A stretch of DNA of 64,000 bases from an uncultured Eubacterium sp. (GTDB taxonomy: Bacteria > Bacillota > Clostridia > Lachnospirales > Lachnospiraceae): NCBI GenBank assembly GCA_910583555.1, contig CAJTXO010000012.1, forward strand, positions 47,657 to 111,656, given 5' to 3'. Of this stretch, positions 16,339-25,786 are shown piece after piece. Every line of letters starts with the position of its first letter. Positions within the stretch are counted from its first letter, which is position 1. The position numbers and the translations under genes are program-made. A model generated the notes under the pieces. It made no database searches and was not told the DNA's origin. It saw only the letters and a list, made by a program, of their open reading frames with translations.

Positions 16339-18597
16339 TTATTTTTTTACTTTTACGCTGCTGTATGCTCCGTATACCGTTTTGCCGGAAGCCTTCACGA
16401 AGGCCCTTGCCCGGAAGTAGTATTTTTTGCCGCCGCGCAGTTTTTTGATAGTGCAGGACGGCTTTTTGGAAGTTATCTTTTTCACGTTTTTCTTAAACGC
16501 CTTATCGGTGGAATACTGGATCTGGTATCCGGTGGCGCCCGCCACTTTTTTCAGGCTGATCAGGCATTTGTTCTTTCCCTTCTTCTTCACTTTCGTGATC
16601 TTTGTTCTGGCGGGTTTTTTGATGCCGGGTGAAGGGGTTGTTCCGATATTCGGCGTGGTCGAAGGCTGTGCTGTTACGGCCGGCTGATTCGGGGTGGAAG
16701 GCGGCGCGGCGGTCGGGACCGTGGGATCCTGCGACGGCTTCGGCACCTCTTTTTTTGTAAACTGCCAGGTGTCAAGGTTGAACAGTTTGGCGTTTTCTTC
16801 TCCGCGGAAGATGAAATACAGGTCGTGTATTCCCACGGCGTCTCCGGTCAGTTCAGTCGTAAAGTCCTGATAGATATTGGTGCCGCCCGTGTTCCCGATC
16901 GTCACGGTGCCGATCTGGCACTCGCTGTCCGCGCCGTAGTCGAGCCACAGTTCGATGTTTCCGGAAACGGTATCACAGTCCGGGTTAAAGATCACATTTC
17001 CCTTGCTGTCCTCTGTCAGGTTCGTGGGCGGAAGACCTTTGCCGCAGGCGGCGGAAACGGTAAAACGTTCGGCTCTCGTCTCGCCGAAATCGACGTTTGC
17101 CACTTTGATGTAGTCGTTGTTGTCAATGTCGCATACGGCGACGCCGTACTTGGCGGCGGACTGCCAAAAGGCGACTTTTCCCGTGACGGGGTCTTTGTCC
17201 TTTGTGATCGTTTCCTTTGCCTTCGTCTTAACCCCCTGTCCGGTCCCGTTAAAGCCTCCGGTCACGCCGTCCAGGTTAGAGGCCCAGCAGATCGTCTCTG
17301 CCTGATTTAATTCATAGGGGTTCAGTGTGCCGATGGCGTTGACGCTGAAGTAAGGGTTTCCCTTGGCCGTCTTCCCCATGCCCTGTTCGAGCAGGGCGGC
17401 CGTGTCCTCATCGGTTTCTTTTACGATGAGGTTATTTTCGTCGTAAGAAAATTCCTTCACGCAGACCGAGCGGTCGGAGCCGGTGCCGCCGACGAGCATT
17501 TCGTTCAGGTAGAACAGATAATTTTTTCCCTTAAACTCCACGACGCCCGGGTGGATGCAGGAATATCCGTTTTCCCTGTCCATCACGAGTCCCCGGTATG
17601 TCCAGGGGCCGATCGGCGACGGTGCGGTCGAGTACTCGACGGTTTCCCCCGGCGTACGTCCGCCGACAAAGAACAGGAAATAGTCGTCCGTACCGTCTTT
17701 TCCGTCATCGTGTTTGATGAGCCAGGGCCCTTCTTCGAACGCGGAGCGCTTGTCTTTGCTGCTGGCCGGTTCGGCCGGAAATTTACCGGTCGTGCTCTCG
17801 CCCTGCGTCGGTTTTCCGAAGGCCTTGTAGCCTTCCTCTCCGTGCGTTTGGAAGCTGTGCAGGCCCGGGCGTACCTCGCCCAGTATTTTGTTGTCGCTCT
17901 TGGTAAAGCGCGGGTCGATCTGGCTTTCCTCTTCGGATAAGACGCCGTCCCCGTCCGTATCCGGATCGACGTCCAACAGGTCGTCGGTCAGTTTGCAGTA
18001 GCGCAGATACGGATTGCCCCAGTAGAGATAGTAGTCATAGTTCTCGACATCATCGGGATTTCCGTGATCCTCGACCAATACGGCAGGGTCGATATTTCCG
18101 CCGTCCCAGCCGCCGTCGATCAGATATTTGCCCGGTGTCGCGTCCTCAAACGGCCCCCAGGGGTTGTCGGATACGGCCACATCGATCTTCGTGCCGTTAA
18201 AGGGGGCGAACAGATAATACTTATTTTTTTTGACGCCGTTTTCGACAACGGGTTTTGTCACGACGTGCTGCGCCCACGCCCGCCAGTTCTCATCGCCGTC
18301 AAACGTCTCGGCATGCGCGATCTGGCCGTGGTCGGTCCAGTTTACCATATCTTTCGTGGAGAAACAGCGCCACTCGTTCATCAGGCTCCATTCCGTGGAT
18401 GCGGTCTCGCGCCGTTCGTCGCGCGTTGTGTACACGTACATCGTATCCCCGACAACGAGCGGGGACGGATCGGCGGTATACATCGTCTGTACAATAGGAT
18501 TTTCAGCTTTTGCGGGGACGCTGTCCGGTATGATACATAGTGCACTCATACAGACGGCTAGCGCGCCGGCCGCAATTCGTTTTACATGTTTTTTCAT
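16339..18597 (-). CDS. Secreted GH43 xylosidase/arabinofuranosidase with CBM6 and fibronectin-like tail
   Basis: ATG at 18597 (gaggcagacg upstream) gives a clear signal peptide; an ATG at 18609 is an alternative. The 752-residue product has a GH43 five-blade propeller domain with the catalytic base Asp43 in TADPSPLVVG, a CBM6-like module at about 450-640 (NQAETICWASNLDG and IELWLDYGADSE), a Pro/Thr linker, and a lysine-rich fibronectin-III-like C-terminus (TGYQIQYSTDKAFKK). GH43 enzymes release xylose or arabinose from xylan side or end positions. It is divergent from the esterase gene and belongs to the xylan locus. Confidence 0.85.
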   Translation of the reverse strand: MKKHVKRIAAGALAVCMSALCIIPDSVPAKAENPIVQTMYTADPSPLVVGDTMYVYTTRDERRETASTEWSLMNEWRCFSTKDMVNWTDHGQIAHAETFDGDENWRAWAQHVVTKPVVENGVKKNKYYLFAPFNGTKIDVAVSDNPWGPFEDATPGKYLIDGGWDGGNIDPAVLVEDHGNPDDVENYDYYLYWGNPYLRYCKLTDDLLDVDPDTDGDGVLSEEESQIDPRFTKSDNKILGEVRPGLHSFQTHGEEGYKAFGKPTQGESTTGKFPAEPASSKDKRSAFEEGPWLIKHDDGKDGTDDYFLFFVGGRTPGETVEYSTAPSPIGPWTYRGLVMDRENGYSCIHPGVVEFKGKNYLFYLNEMLVGGTGSDRSVCVKEFSYDENNLIVKETDEDTAALLEQGMGKTAKGNPYFSVNAIGTLNPYELNQAETICWASNLDGVTGGFNGTGQGVKTKAKETITKDKDPVTGKVAFWQSAAKYGVAVCDIDNNDYIKVANVDFGETRAERFTVSAACGKGLPPTNLTEDSKGNVIFNPDCDTVSGNIELWLDYGADSECQIGTVTIGNTGGTNIYQDFTTELTGDAVGIHDLYFIFRGEENAKLFNLDTWQFTKKEVPKPSQDPTVPTAAPPSTPNQPAVTAQPSTTPNIGTTPSPGIKKPARTKITKVKKKGKNKCLISLKKVAGATGYQIQYSTDKAFKKNVKKITSKKPSCTIKKLRGGKKYYFRARAFVKASGKTVYGAYSSVKVKK

Positions 18598-18919
18598 CGT
18601 CTGCCTCATTTCTCCGAAGGGGCAAATTACAGGCCTTCGGTGTTTTTTTATATTATACAGCCGCAGGGATGTTTTTGTCTGTGATGGATAGGGATATGGA
18701 GCATGATATTTTCTGATTTTTCGTGCTGCCCGTGTGCTGGTACATGCTGTCCGTATGCCGCTCCGCGTTTGAGAGATGGGAAAAAGTTCTAAATATATCA
18801 AATAGACGCAGGATAATTCAATCAATGTGCAGGATATATCATTGGAAATGCAAGAAATGTAGTGTATAGTTAGTATTATGGATTACCTATGAAAATAAGA
18901 AAGAAAAGGAGGCAGTTAT
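18598..18919. promoter_or_regulatory. Divergent promoter region between GH43 and esterase genes
   Basis: This 322-base gap holds an inverted repeat, ccgaagg (18614-18620) with ccttcgg (18634-18640), followed on the plus strand by tgttttttta. For the GH43 message the hairpin lies in the leader next to the ribosome binding site. A TATAAT on the minus strand (18656-18651) with a weak -35 (CAGACA) may drive GH43. Toward the esterase gene, tatagttagtattat (18864-18880) is AT-rich and could contain its -10. No binding site was recognised for the nearby AraC regulator. Confidence 0.45.
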
Positions 18920-20608
18920 ATGCTGACAAAGAGCAGTAAGAGAGTTTTGTCGCTGGGGCTGGCTTTGGCCGTGACAGGATCGTGCCTTACGGGGATGTTT
19001 ACGGATCCTGCCAGCCTGCAGGCGGCGAAGAAGGCTAAATTAAAGACAAAGTCCATGACCCTGGAGGTCGGAAAAAAGAAGACGATCAAGCTGACGGGGA
19101 AAAAGAGTAAAGCGAAGTATACATTTAAGGCTTCGAACAAAAAGATCAAAGTAAGTAAGAAGGGCGTTGTAACCGCGGTAAAAAAAGGATCGGCAAAGGT
19201 TAGCGTCAAAGAGGTTTACAAGAAGAAGACGAAAAGCGTCGGAACGGTGAAGGTGACAGTAAAAGTGAAAGAAGGACAGAAACAGACGACAGCGCCTGTA
19301 GTAACGACGGCGCCCGTAGTGACGGCGGGGCCGAGCGCGCAGCCATCCGTACAGCCATCCGCGCCGCCGATTGAGACGCTGACGCCGCCTGTGGTGACGG
19401 AAGTACCAGAACCGACTGATGATCCGGATGAGGATCCGGTTTATAAGAAAACGAGGGAGAACTCGGTGCTTTCTACCGGAAATAACGCGAGGATCAAAAA
19501 AGCGATCGCGAAGGCGAGAGCTGGTGAGGAAGTGAACATTGGCTACATCGGGGGATCTATTACAGAAGGCGCGGCAGCAGATCCCAATGAAAATTGTTAC
19601 GCGTCGCTGTCGGCCAAAGCGTTTGCCGAGAGATACGGGGTCAACGGCGGTGAAAATGTACACTTTGCCAATGCCGGCATGAGCGGTACGCCGTCATCGC
19701 TGGGGATCGTGCGTTATGAGCGCGATGTTGTGGACAAACTCGGCAAGACGCCGGACATCCTGTTTATCGAATTTGCGGTAAATGATTACGGGGAGTGTAC
19801 GAACGGCGGCGCCTACGAGGCACTGATCCGCCGGGGATTGAAGTCGGGTTCGGCAGTCGTTTTGATCTTCTCGATCTTCAAGGGGAGCAAGACCGACAGC
19901 AACCGCGTGATGGAGTCTGCCTATATTCCATATGGGGAACATTATGACCTGCCGATGGTGAGCATGGGTAATGCGGTGAAAGAACGGCTTGCCGAAGACG
20001 GATTTACGGACTGGTATTATGCGAGCGACGGCATGCATCCCACGAATAGCGGCCACCAGCTTATGGCGGACTGCGTGATGACACTGATCAAAACGATCGG
20101 AAGGGAAGCGGCAGAAGAGGATAATATTGACAGCGCGAACCTGCCTGCGCCGAAAAAGACGGATGCGTTCACGGATCTGAAGACGATCTGGGCGGATACG
20201 GATATCTCGACGCAAAGCGATGTGGAATCATTTGATAAAGGCGGTTTTGACAGCACGGATACGGCTGTGTGGAAGTATCATCATTCCGGAAACGCGTCTG
20301 CTTTTCCGGTGAACTTCATGCACAAGGCGGCATCGGGCAATACCGCGGGTATCAAAGCGGTGATCAACTGCAAGAACCTGATCATCATAACGAAACATAC
20401 GAGTTCGAAAACGGCGGGTAAGGCGGAACTCTGGGTCGATGGGAAGAAAGTGAAAGACCTGACTGGATACGAATCCGGCGGATGGAACCAGGCGGTTCCG
20501 GAACTCGGATTTAGTGAAGATACCGCGGCGAAACACGAGATTGAGATTAAAATGGCAGAGGGAGATGAAGGAAAGGACTTCACCGTGCTGGCACTGGGTT
20601 ATAACTAG
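18920..20608 (+). CDS. Secreted SGNH/GDSL esterase with lysine-rich Ig-like domain
   Basis: The 562-residue protein has a signal peptide, a lysine-rich BIG2-like domain (about 40-120), a Pro/Val/Thr linker, and an SGNH hydrolase domain. The nucleophile Ser213 is in IGGSITEG, the Asn block is FAVNDYG, and the Asp370/His373 pair is in SDGMHPTNSGH. A C-terminal beta-rich module follows (about 430-560). Its place between GH43 and xylanase genes suggests carbohydrate deacetylation, for example acetylxylan; that is inference. The start has aaggagg seven bases upstream. Confidence 0.82.
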   Translation: MLTKSSKRVLSLGLALAVTGSCLTGMFTDPASLQAAKKAKLKTKSMTLEVGKKKTIKLTGKKSKAKYTFKASNKKIKVSKKGVVTAVKKGSAKVSVKEVYKKKTKSVGTVKVTVKVKEGQKQTTAPVVTTAPVVTAGPSAQPSVQPSAPPIETLTPPVVTEVPEPTDDPDEDPVYKKTRENSVLSTGNNARIKKAIAKARAGEEVNIGYIGGSITEGAAADPNENCYASLSAKAFAERYGVNGGENVHFANAGMSGTPSSLGIVRYERDVVDKLGKTPDILFIEFAVNDYGECTNGGAYEALIRRGLKSGSAVVLIFSIFKGSKTDSNRVMESAYIPYGEHYDLPMVSMGNAVKERLAEDGFTDWYYASDGMHPTNSGHQLMADCVMTLIKTIGREAAEEDNIDSANLPAPKKTDAFTDLKTIWADTDISTQSDVESFDKGGFDSTDTAVWKYHHSGNASAFPVNFMHKAASGNTAGIKAVINCKNLIIITKHTSSKTAGKAELWVDGKKVKDLTGYESGGWNQAVPELGFSEDTAAKHEIEIKMAEGDEGKDFTVLALGYN

Positions 20609-20647
20609 TGCGCTGACGGCGCCCCAAGGCATTTGGAGGTATGTGAC

Positions 20648-21451
20648 ATGATCAAGATCTTGTACGCTGTGATAGATGACCACAAAAAAGAATCCTTTGA
20701 GGACGATCTCGTGTATGCCCGGGGAGAATATGAGATCATGTTGTTTGAGACCCGTACATGGATCGAAATCAGCGGCGAGATGCGGGAGTATCCGGAATGT
20801 ACATGTATCCTGTACCAGCCGGGGCAGAGGGTTCATTACCGGTCAGCGGGCGGCGAACTGGTTTACAGCTGGATCCGCTTTAACTGTGTCGAGGAACTGT
20901 ATCAAAAGGGATTTCTCCCGTTTGGCGTTCCCGTGTCCTGCCCGGATCTGAGCTGGTATAAGATATACTGGCAGGCGGTGGCAAATGAGAACTTCTGGCA
21001 GCACAGGAGTTCGCAGTATGTGATAGAGCGTCTGATGCACATTATCTTCCACCGGCTGCACGAGTACGCGTTTCAGGAGGAAGATTCGGGGTATCAGGAA
21101 TCATTCCTGTCGCTGCGGGAACAGATCTATCAGCATCCCGAACGGCAGTGGACGCTGGAGGAAATGGCCCAGTACGTGAAACTCGGTACGCGGTCGCTGC
21201 AGAAATTCTATAAGAATTTTTTCGGTATCACATGTATCAACGAGGTCATTTTAAGCAGGACGAACCGGGCAAAGCTCCTGCTTCTGCGAACGACAAAAAG
21301 TATTTCCGAGATCAGCCAGCAGTGCGGGTACAATAACTGGGAGCATTTTTCCAGACAGTTTAAGAGCCGGGAAGGTATGACACCCACGCAGTACCGCAAA
21401 GAGCATGCCGGCGACGGCCGGGCAGGAAAAGAACGGATCGGGGATTCGTGA
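20648..21451 (+). CDS. AraC-family transcriptional regulator
   Basis: ATG at 20648 is preferred over an upstream TTG because ggaggt lies seven bases before it. The 267-residue protein has an N-terminal cupin-like ligand-binding half and a C-terminal double helix-turn-helix (WTLEEMAQYVKLGTRSLQKFYK, then SISEISQQCGYNNWEHFSRQFK), ending in the usual MTPTQYRKEH. AraC proteins of this shape respond to sugars. Position next to the esterase, GH43 and xylanases suggests control of the xylan locus. A strong terminator follows at 21533-21569. Confidence 0.88.
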   Translation: MIKILYAVIDDHKKESFEDDLVYARGEYEIMLFETRTWIEISGEMREYPECTCILYQPGQRVHYRSAGGELVYSWIRFNCVEELYQKGFLPFGVPVSCPDLSWYKIYWQAVANENFWQHRSSQYVIERLMHIIFHRLHEYAFQEEDSGYQESFLSLREQIYQHPERQWTLEEMAQYVKLGTRSLQKFYKNFFGITCINEVILSRTNRAKLLLLRTTKSISEISQQCGYNNWEHFSRQFKSREGMTPTQYRKEHAGDGRAGKERIGDS

Positions 21452-21532
21452 TGTGTCAACTATAATTCATGATTCATCATTGAAAAAGGTCTTTATACCG
21501 AGTAAAATAAAAAATGAACAAAAATACAGGAA

Positions 21533-21569
21533 TCCGGAGAAACCGCTGACCGGTGTCTCCGGATTTTTT
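21533..21569 (+). terminator. Intrinsic terminator after the AraC gene
   Basis: tccggaga (21533-21540) pairs perfectly with tctccgga (21556-21563), followed by tttttt. It separates the AraC gene from the kinase-like gene. Confidence 0.85.
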
Positions 21570-21589
21570 GACAAGAGTGGTGATTGATT

Positions 21590-22201
21590 TTGAAGAAAAT
21601 TATTACGATCAACAGGCAGTATGGCAGCGGGGGAAGGGAAATCGGAAAAAAATTGGCGGAGCAGTTCGACGTACCCTTTTATGATAATGAGATCATTTCC
21701 CGGGCGGCGAAAGAGACCGGTTTTTCGGAAGCGGCATTTCAGACCGTGGAGGACAAGGCGACGAACAGTCTCCTGTACTCTATTGCCATGGGAATGAATG
21801 TGTTTACCAATCAGGATGTGGGATTCGCGGGATTGTCGCTGGATGACAGGATCTTTCTGGCGCAGTCCAATGTGATCCGCAAGGTGGCGGACGAGGGCCC
21901 TTGTGTCATCGTCGGCAGGTGCGCGGATTACATATTGCGGGATCTACAGGATGTAGTGAATGTATTTATCAGTGCCGATCTGGATTTTCGTATCCTGCGG
22001 TCGATCCAGGTGGATCACATCGCCCCGGAACACGCGGCAGAGACGGTGGCGAAAAAGGACAAGAGCAGGGGCAATTATTATCGTTATCACACCGGAGACC
22101 GATGGGATAACCTGTTTAATTACGCGCTGACGATCCGGAGCGATCTGGCGGGCATTGATAAGACAGTAGAATGTATCAGACAGTATGTGCAGAGTATGTA
22201 G
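21590..22201 (+). CDS. Cytidylate-kinase-like protein
   Basis: TTG at 21590 gives MKKIITINRQYGSGGREIGKK, with ggtga at a good distance; a TTG at 21584 is also possible. The 203-residue protein resembles the Cytidylate_kin2 family: a glycine-rich P-loop-like INRQYGSGGREIGKKLA, a CVIVGRCADYIL strand, and a KKDKSRGNYYRYHTGDRWD lid region. It probably phosphorylates a nucleotide, but true CMP kinase activity is not established for the family. It sits inside the xylan locus without an obvious link to it. Confidence 0.78.
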   Translation: MKKIITINRQYGSGGREIGKKLAEQFDVPFYDNEIISRAAKETGFSEAAFQTVEDKATNSLLYSIAMGMNVFTNQDVGFAGLSLDDRIFLAQSNVIRKVADEGPCVIVGRCADYILRDLQDVVNVFISADLDFRILRSIQVDHIAPEHAAETVAKKDKSRGNYYRYHTGDRWDNLFNYALTIRSDLAGIDKTVECIRQYVQSM

Positions 22202-22264
22202 GACATGCGATGCGCAGGAGAAGTGTACAAAAATTATGATCGAATAAGGAAGGATGTTATTGAG

Positions 22265-23920
22265 ATGAGAAGATGTGTAGCAGGAATGCTGGCAGTGGTA
22301 ATGTGTGCAACGGTTTTTGGGGGGAGCGCGGAGGCATCTGCGGCGGCGAAGCCGAAGATTTCCAAGAAAAAGCTGACGCTGACGGTCGGGAAGTCAAAAA
22401 CGCTGAAGGTGACAAAGGCCAAAGGGGCGAAGCTTACCTGGAAGAGCAGTAAGAAAAAAGTGGCTGCCGTGAAAAAGAGCGGAAAATACGGGGGAAAAGT
22501 GACAGCGAAGTCGAGCGGAAGCACGGTGATCACCTGTAAAGTGAAGGCGAAGAAAAACTACTCGCTGAAATGTAAGGTTACAGTAAATAAGAAGACGCCG
22601 ACGAAGACAGCGACGCCGCCGGCACAGACGCAGACACCGGGAAATACAGCTGTTCCGGGAGGGAATAGTCCGGCGCCGTCGGCACCATCTGTGGATGACC
22701 AGGGACCGAAACCGGATCTTACTTCAAATAGTATATTGAAGAGATATCAAGGCATTTTCCCACATATGGGCAGCAGTTTGAACTACAACGGCTGGCGCGG
22801 AAATAATGATCTGCAGGATGAGGCGACGATGAAGTTTGTCAAAGAAAACTTTAACAGCTTTACACTGGAGGATGAGATGAAACCGAACGGTGTTCTTGGC
22901 CAGTGGGGTAATGAACTGATCTCGAAGGAGGAAGCGCTTGAACTCGGATACATTATTCCGGATAATTATACGGAAGATAAAGTTCCGAAACTGAATCTAG
23001 CTACGTTGGACAGGATCGTAGAGGTGGCACATTTCTACGGAATACAGATGCGCGCTCATGTACTTATGTGGCATCAGCAGACACCGGACTGGTTCTTTTC
23101 CAGAAATTATACCGGGGGAAAGGCGGTTACACCGGAAGTTATGGACGCCAGACTGGAGTTCTATGTGCGCACGGTGATGGATCATTTGTTGAAACAGGAA
23201 CAGAAAGTGGCAGGAAAGGCCGGAAGCATCATCTATGCGTGGGATGTGACAAATGAGTATCTCCACCGCGACAATCAGCCGGGGGCAAAGACATGGATGA
23301 CAGTTTACGGCGACATGGAACTTCAGCCAACCTATGTGAAGAATGCATTTGAATTTGCCTATGATATGCTGAAACAGTACGGCGTACAGGATACGGTGAC
23401 TTTGTTCTACAATGATTATGACACGTATTTCTGCGCGGATGATCTCGTATCGCTCGTGAATTATATCAACGAGGGAGAAGAGGCGAAGATCTGCGGCGGT
23501 ATCGGTATGCAGACGCATGTCGATGTAGACCGCCCGACGCTGGATGAATATGGCGCGGCGATGGATAAGTTTCTCGCGACCGGACTGGAAGTCCAGGTGA
23601 CGGAGATGGATGTCACGACGAACTTTGATCCGGATAACCAGGGGATGCTGACAAACAAAGGGCAGACGGATGAGGATCAGGCAAAGTTTGTCGGGGATCT
23701 GATGAAAATGATCGTGACAAAGCAGAAACAGCGTGATAAGACAGTCAGCCCGAAAGGCATCACGGGAATTACGATCTGGGGACTGTGCGACGCGTATTCG
23801 TGGCGCGGAGGTCACAATGGCAATCCGAATTTTAAACCGCTACTGTTCGGAAAAAGTATTAACGATCCGAAACCTTCGTTCCAGGCATTTTTGGATGCGG
23901 CGAAGGTTTGGGTAGAGTAA
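22265..23920 (+). CDS. Secreted GH10 endo-1,4-beta-xylanase (first copy)
   Basis: The frame is open from 22205, but ATG at 22265 follows aaggaagg and begins a signal peptide. The 551-residue protein has a lysine-rich BIG2-like domain (about 28-110), a Thr/Pro linker, and a full GH10 barrel from about 155. The acid/base is Glu331 in WDVTNEYL and the nucleophile Glu447 in VTEMDV; MWHQQTPDWFF and EDEMKPN are typical GH10 motifs. It should cut the xylan backbone outside the cell. The lysine-rich domain may bind the anionic cell wall (inference). A paralogue follows 34 bases downstream. Confidence 0.95.
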   Translation: MRRCVAGMLAVVMCATVFGGSAEASAAAKPKISKKKLTLTVGKSKTLKVTKAKGAKLTWKSSKKKVAAVKKSGKYGGKVTAKSSGSTVITCKVKAKKNYSLKCKVTVNKKTPTKTATPPAQTQTPGNTAVPGGNSPAPSAPSVDDQGPKPDLTSNSILKRYQGIFPHMGSSLNYNGWRGNNDLQDEATMKFVKENFNSFTLEDEMKPNGVLGQWGNELISKEEALELGYIIPDNYTEDKVPKLNLATLDRIVEVAHFYGIQMRAHVLMWHQQTPDWFFSRNYTGGKAVTPEVMDARLEFYVRTVMDHLLKQEQKVAGKAGSIIYAWDVTNEYLHRDNQPGAKTWMTVYGDMELQPTYVKNAFEFAYDMLKQYGVQDTVTLFYNDYDTYFCADDLVSLVNYINEGEEAKICGGIGMQTHVDVDRPTLDEYGAAMDKFLATGLEVQVTEMDVTTNFDPDNQGMLTNKGQTDEDQAKFVGDLMKMIVTKQKQRDKTVSPKGITGITIWGLCDAYSWRGGHNGNPNFKPLLFGKSINDPKPSFQAFLDAAKVWVE

Positions 23921-23954
23921 TAGTAATCATAAAAGAAAGGATATTGACACAGAC

Positions 23955-25592
23955 ATGAGAAGACTGATGGCAGGGATGCTTGCGGTGACGATGTGCGTTA
24001 CGCTTTTGGCAGGGGCTGAAGAAGCCGGCGCCAAAGTGGTGAAACCCAAGCTTTCCAAAAAGAAATTGGAACTGACAGCTGGTTCGAGCAAGACGTTAAA
24101 GGTTACGAAGGCAAAAGGCGCCAAGCTTACATGGAAGAGCAGCAGTAAAAAGACGGCGACCGTCAAAAAGAGCGGCAAATATGGCTGCAAAGTGACCGGG
24201 AAAAAGAAGGGAAAAGCAACTGTTACGTGTAAAGTGAAGGGGAAGAAAACGTATACCCTCAAATGCACGGTAAATGTGAAGGCAAAGAAAAAGGTAGTTG
24301 ACACAAAGACAGCCGCTCCGTCCGCCACACCTGTGCCGACGGCACCTGCGGCGAATACATCGGTTCCGTCCGCTTCAGCGGCAGCGCCGGGGAATCCGAC
24401 GATTCCACCGCAAGTCACCCTGCCGCCGGCTCAAGAGGGAAGCATCCGCAAAGCGTATGAGGGCATTTTCGAGAATCTGGGTTCATGCGTAAACTATAAC
24501 GCGGGACGTCAGGAATTGAAAGATTCGAAGACGCTGGCATTTGTAAAGAAACATTTTAACAGCTTCACGCTGGAAAATGAAATGAAACCGGATGCGGTCC
24601 TTGGGGGCGAAGTGACACCTGTCACGAAAGAAGAGGCGCAGAAGCTCGGGTATGTGATACCGGATACTTATAAAGAGGACATGATCCCGAGACTGAACTT
24701 TGCCTCGGTCGATGATGCCCTGAAAGCAGCGCGCGACAATGGCCTGAGGGTTCGCGCCCATACGCTCGTATGGCACAGCCAGACGCCGGGATGGTTTTTC
24801 ACGGAGAACTACGCGGGGCAGACGGATGTGACGACGGAGATCATGGATGCCAGACTGGAGTTCTATGTCCGCTCGGTGATGAAGCACGTGATGGAGAAAG
24901 AAAAGGAGCTGACCGGGGAAGCGGGAAGCATCGTCTATACGTGGGATGTCGTAAATGAGTACCTGAACCGCGGCCGTTCGTGGGGACATATATGGGATAC
25001 CGTTTATGGAAATAATGGCATGGAACCGCCTTACGTGAAGAAAGCGTTTGAGATCGCTTATGACATGGTGAAACAGTACGGCGTACAGGATAAGGTTGCC
25101 CTGTGTTACAACGATTTTGACACGTATTTCAATGTGGATGATGTTGTAGCGCTCGTGGAATTTATCAACGCCGGGGAGGACGCGAAGATCTGTAATGGAA
25201 TCGGAATGCAGAGCCACGTGGATATCACCCGCCCGACGATAGAGGAATACGAGGCAGCGCTTGACACCTTTATGAAAACTGGTCTGGAAATTCAGATCAC
25301 GGAACTTGATATCACGATCAACTTTGACCACGAGGGAAAGACGTGGCAGTACAAGAATAAAAAAGAGACGGATGAACAGCAGGCGGCCTTTGTGGGCGAT
25401 TTCATGAGAATGGTCGTGAAAAAACACAAGGAGAGGGACACGAAGGTAAGTCCGAAAGGTATTACCGGCGTGACGATCTGGGGTCTGTATGACGCGATGT
25501 CATGGCGGGCACAGTGCTCCCCGCTGTTGTTTAAAAACAGCATTGATGAGCCAAAACCATCCTTCCAGCAATTTTTGGATGCGGCGAAATAA
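23955..25592 (+). CDS. Secreted GH10 endo-1,4-beta-xylanase (second copy)
   Basis: A 545-residue paralogue of the preceding gene with the same order: signal peptide, lysine-rich BIG2-like domain (about 28-112), Pro/Ala linker, GH10 barrel. The acid/base is Glu335 in WDVVNEYL and the nucleophile Glu450 in ITELDI. The BIG2 domains of the two copies are nearly the same (TLKVTKAKGAKLTWKSS), while the catalytic domains have diverged, which suggests duplication followed by specialisation. The ribosome binding site is weak or distant (aaagaaagg), so translation may depend on the first gene. A terminator follows. Confidence 0.95.
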   Translation: MRRLMAGMLAVTMCVTLLAGAEEAGAKVVKPKLSKKKLELTAGSSKTLKVTKAKGAKLTWKSSSKKTATVKKSGKYGCKVTGKKKGKATVTCKVKGKKTYTLKCTVNVKAKKKVVDTKTAAPSATPVPTAPAANTSVPSASAAAPGNPTIPPQVTLPPAQEGSIRKAYEGIFENLGSCVNYNAGRQELKDSKTLAFVKKHFNSFTLENEMKPDAVLGGEVTPVTKEEAQKLGYVIPDTYKEDMIPRLNFASVDDALKAARDNGLRVRAHTLVWHSQTPGWFFTENYAGQTDVTTEIMDARLEFYVRSVMKHVMEKEKELTGEAGSIVYTWDVVNEYLNRGRSWGHIWDTVYGNNGMEPPYVKKAFEIAYDMVKQYGVQDKVALCYNDFDTYFNVDDVVALVEFINAGEDAKICNGIGMQSHVDITRPTIEEYEAALDTFMKTGLEIQITELDITINFDHEGKTWQYKNKKETDEQQAAFVGDFMRMVVKKHKERDTKVSPKGITGVTIWGLYDAMSWRAQCSPLLFKNSIDEPKPSFQQFLDAAK

Positions 25593-25621
25593 ATAACGAA
25601 ACTATCATTTTTCTTTACAAA

Positions 25622-25666
25622 ACAGGTATCACAACGTATAATAAGCTTGTGGTGCCTGTTTTTTTG
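25622..25666 (+). terminator. Intrinsic terminator after the xylanase pair
   Basis: acaggtatcacaa (25622-25634) pairs with ttgtggtgcctgt (25647-25659), using G-U pairs, followed by a run of T. Confidence 0.85.
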
Positions 25667-25786
25667 GCGCCGCTGCAGGGGTGATAAACTCTGCAGGTTT
25701 GTGTCCGCGCGCTGTCAGCCGCAAACATCATTTATGTACAATAACAAGCCATGGTACGGAAGTGCCGTGCAGAAAAGAGGGAAACG

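Noticed and set aside
25667..25786. T-box leader before gltX
   Set aside because: No T-box sequence, specifier-stem pattern or leader terminator is visible; only a short ctgcag repeat.
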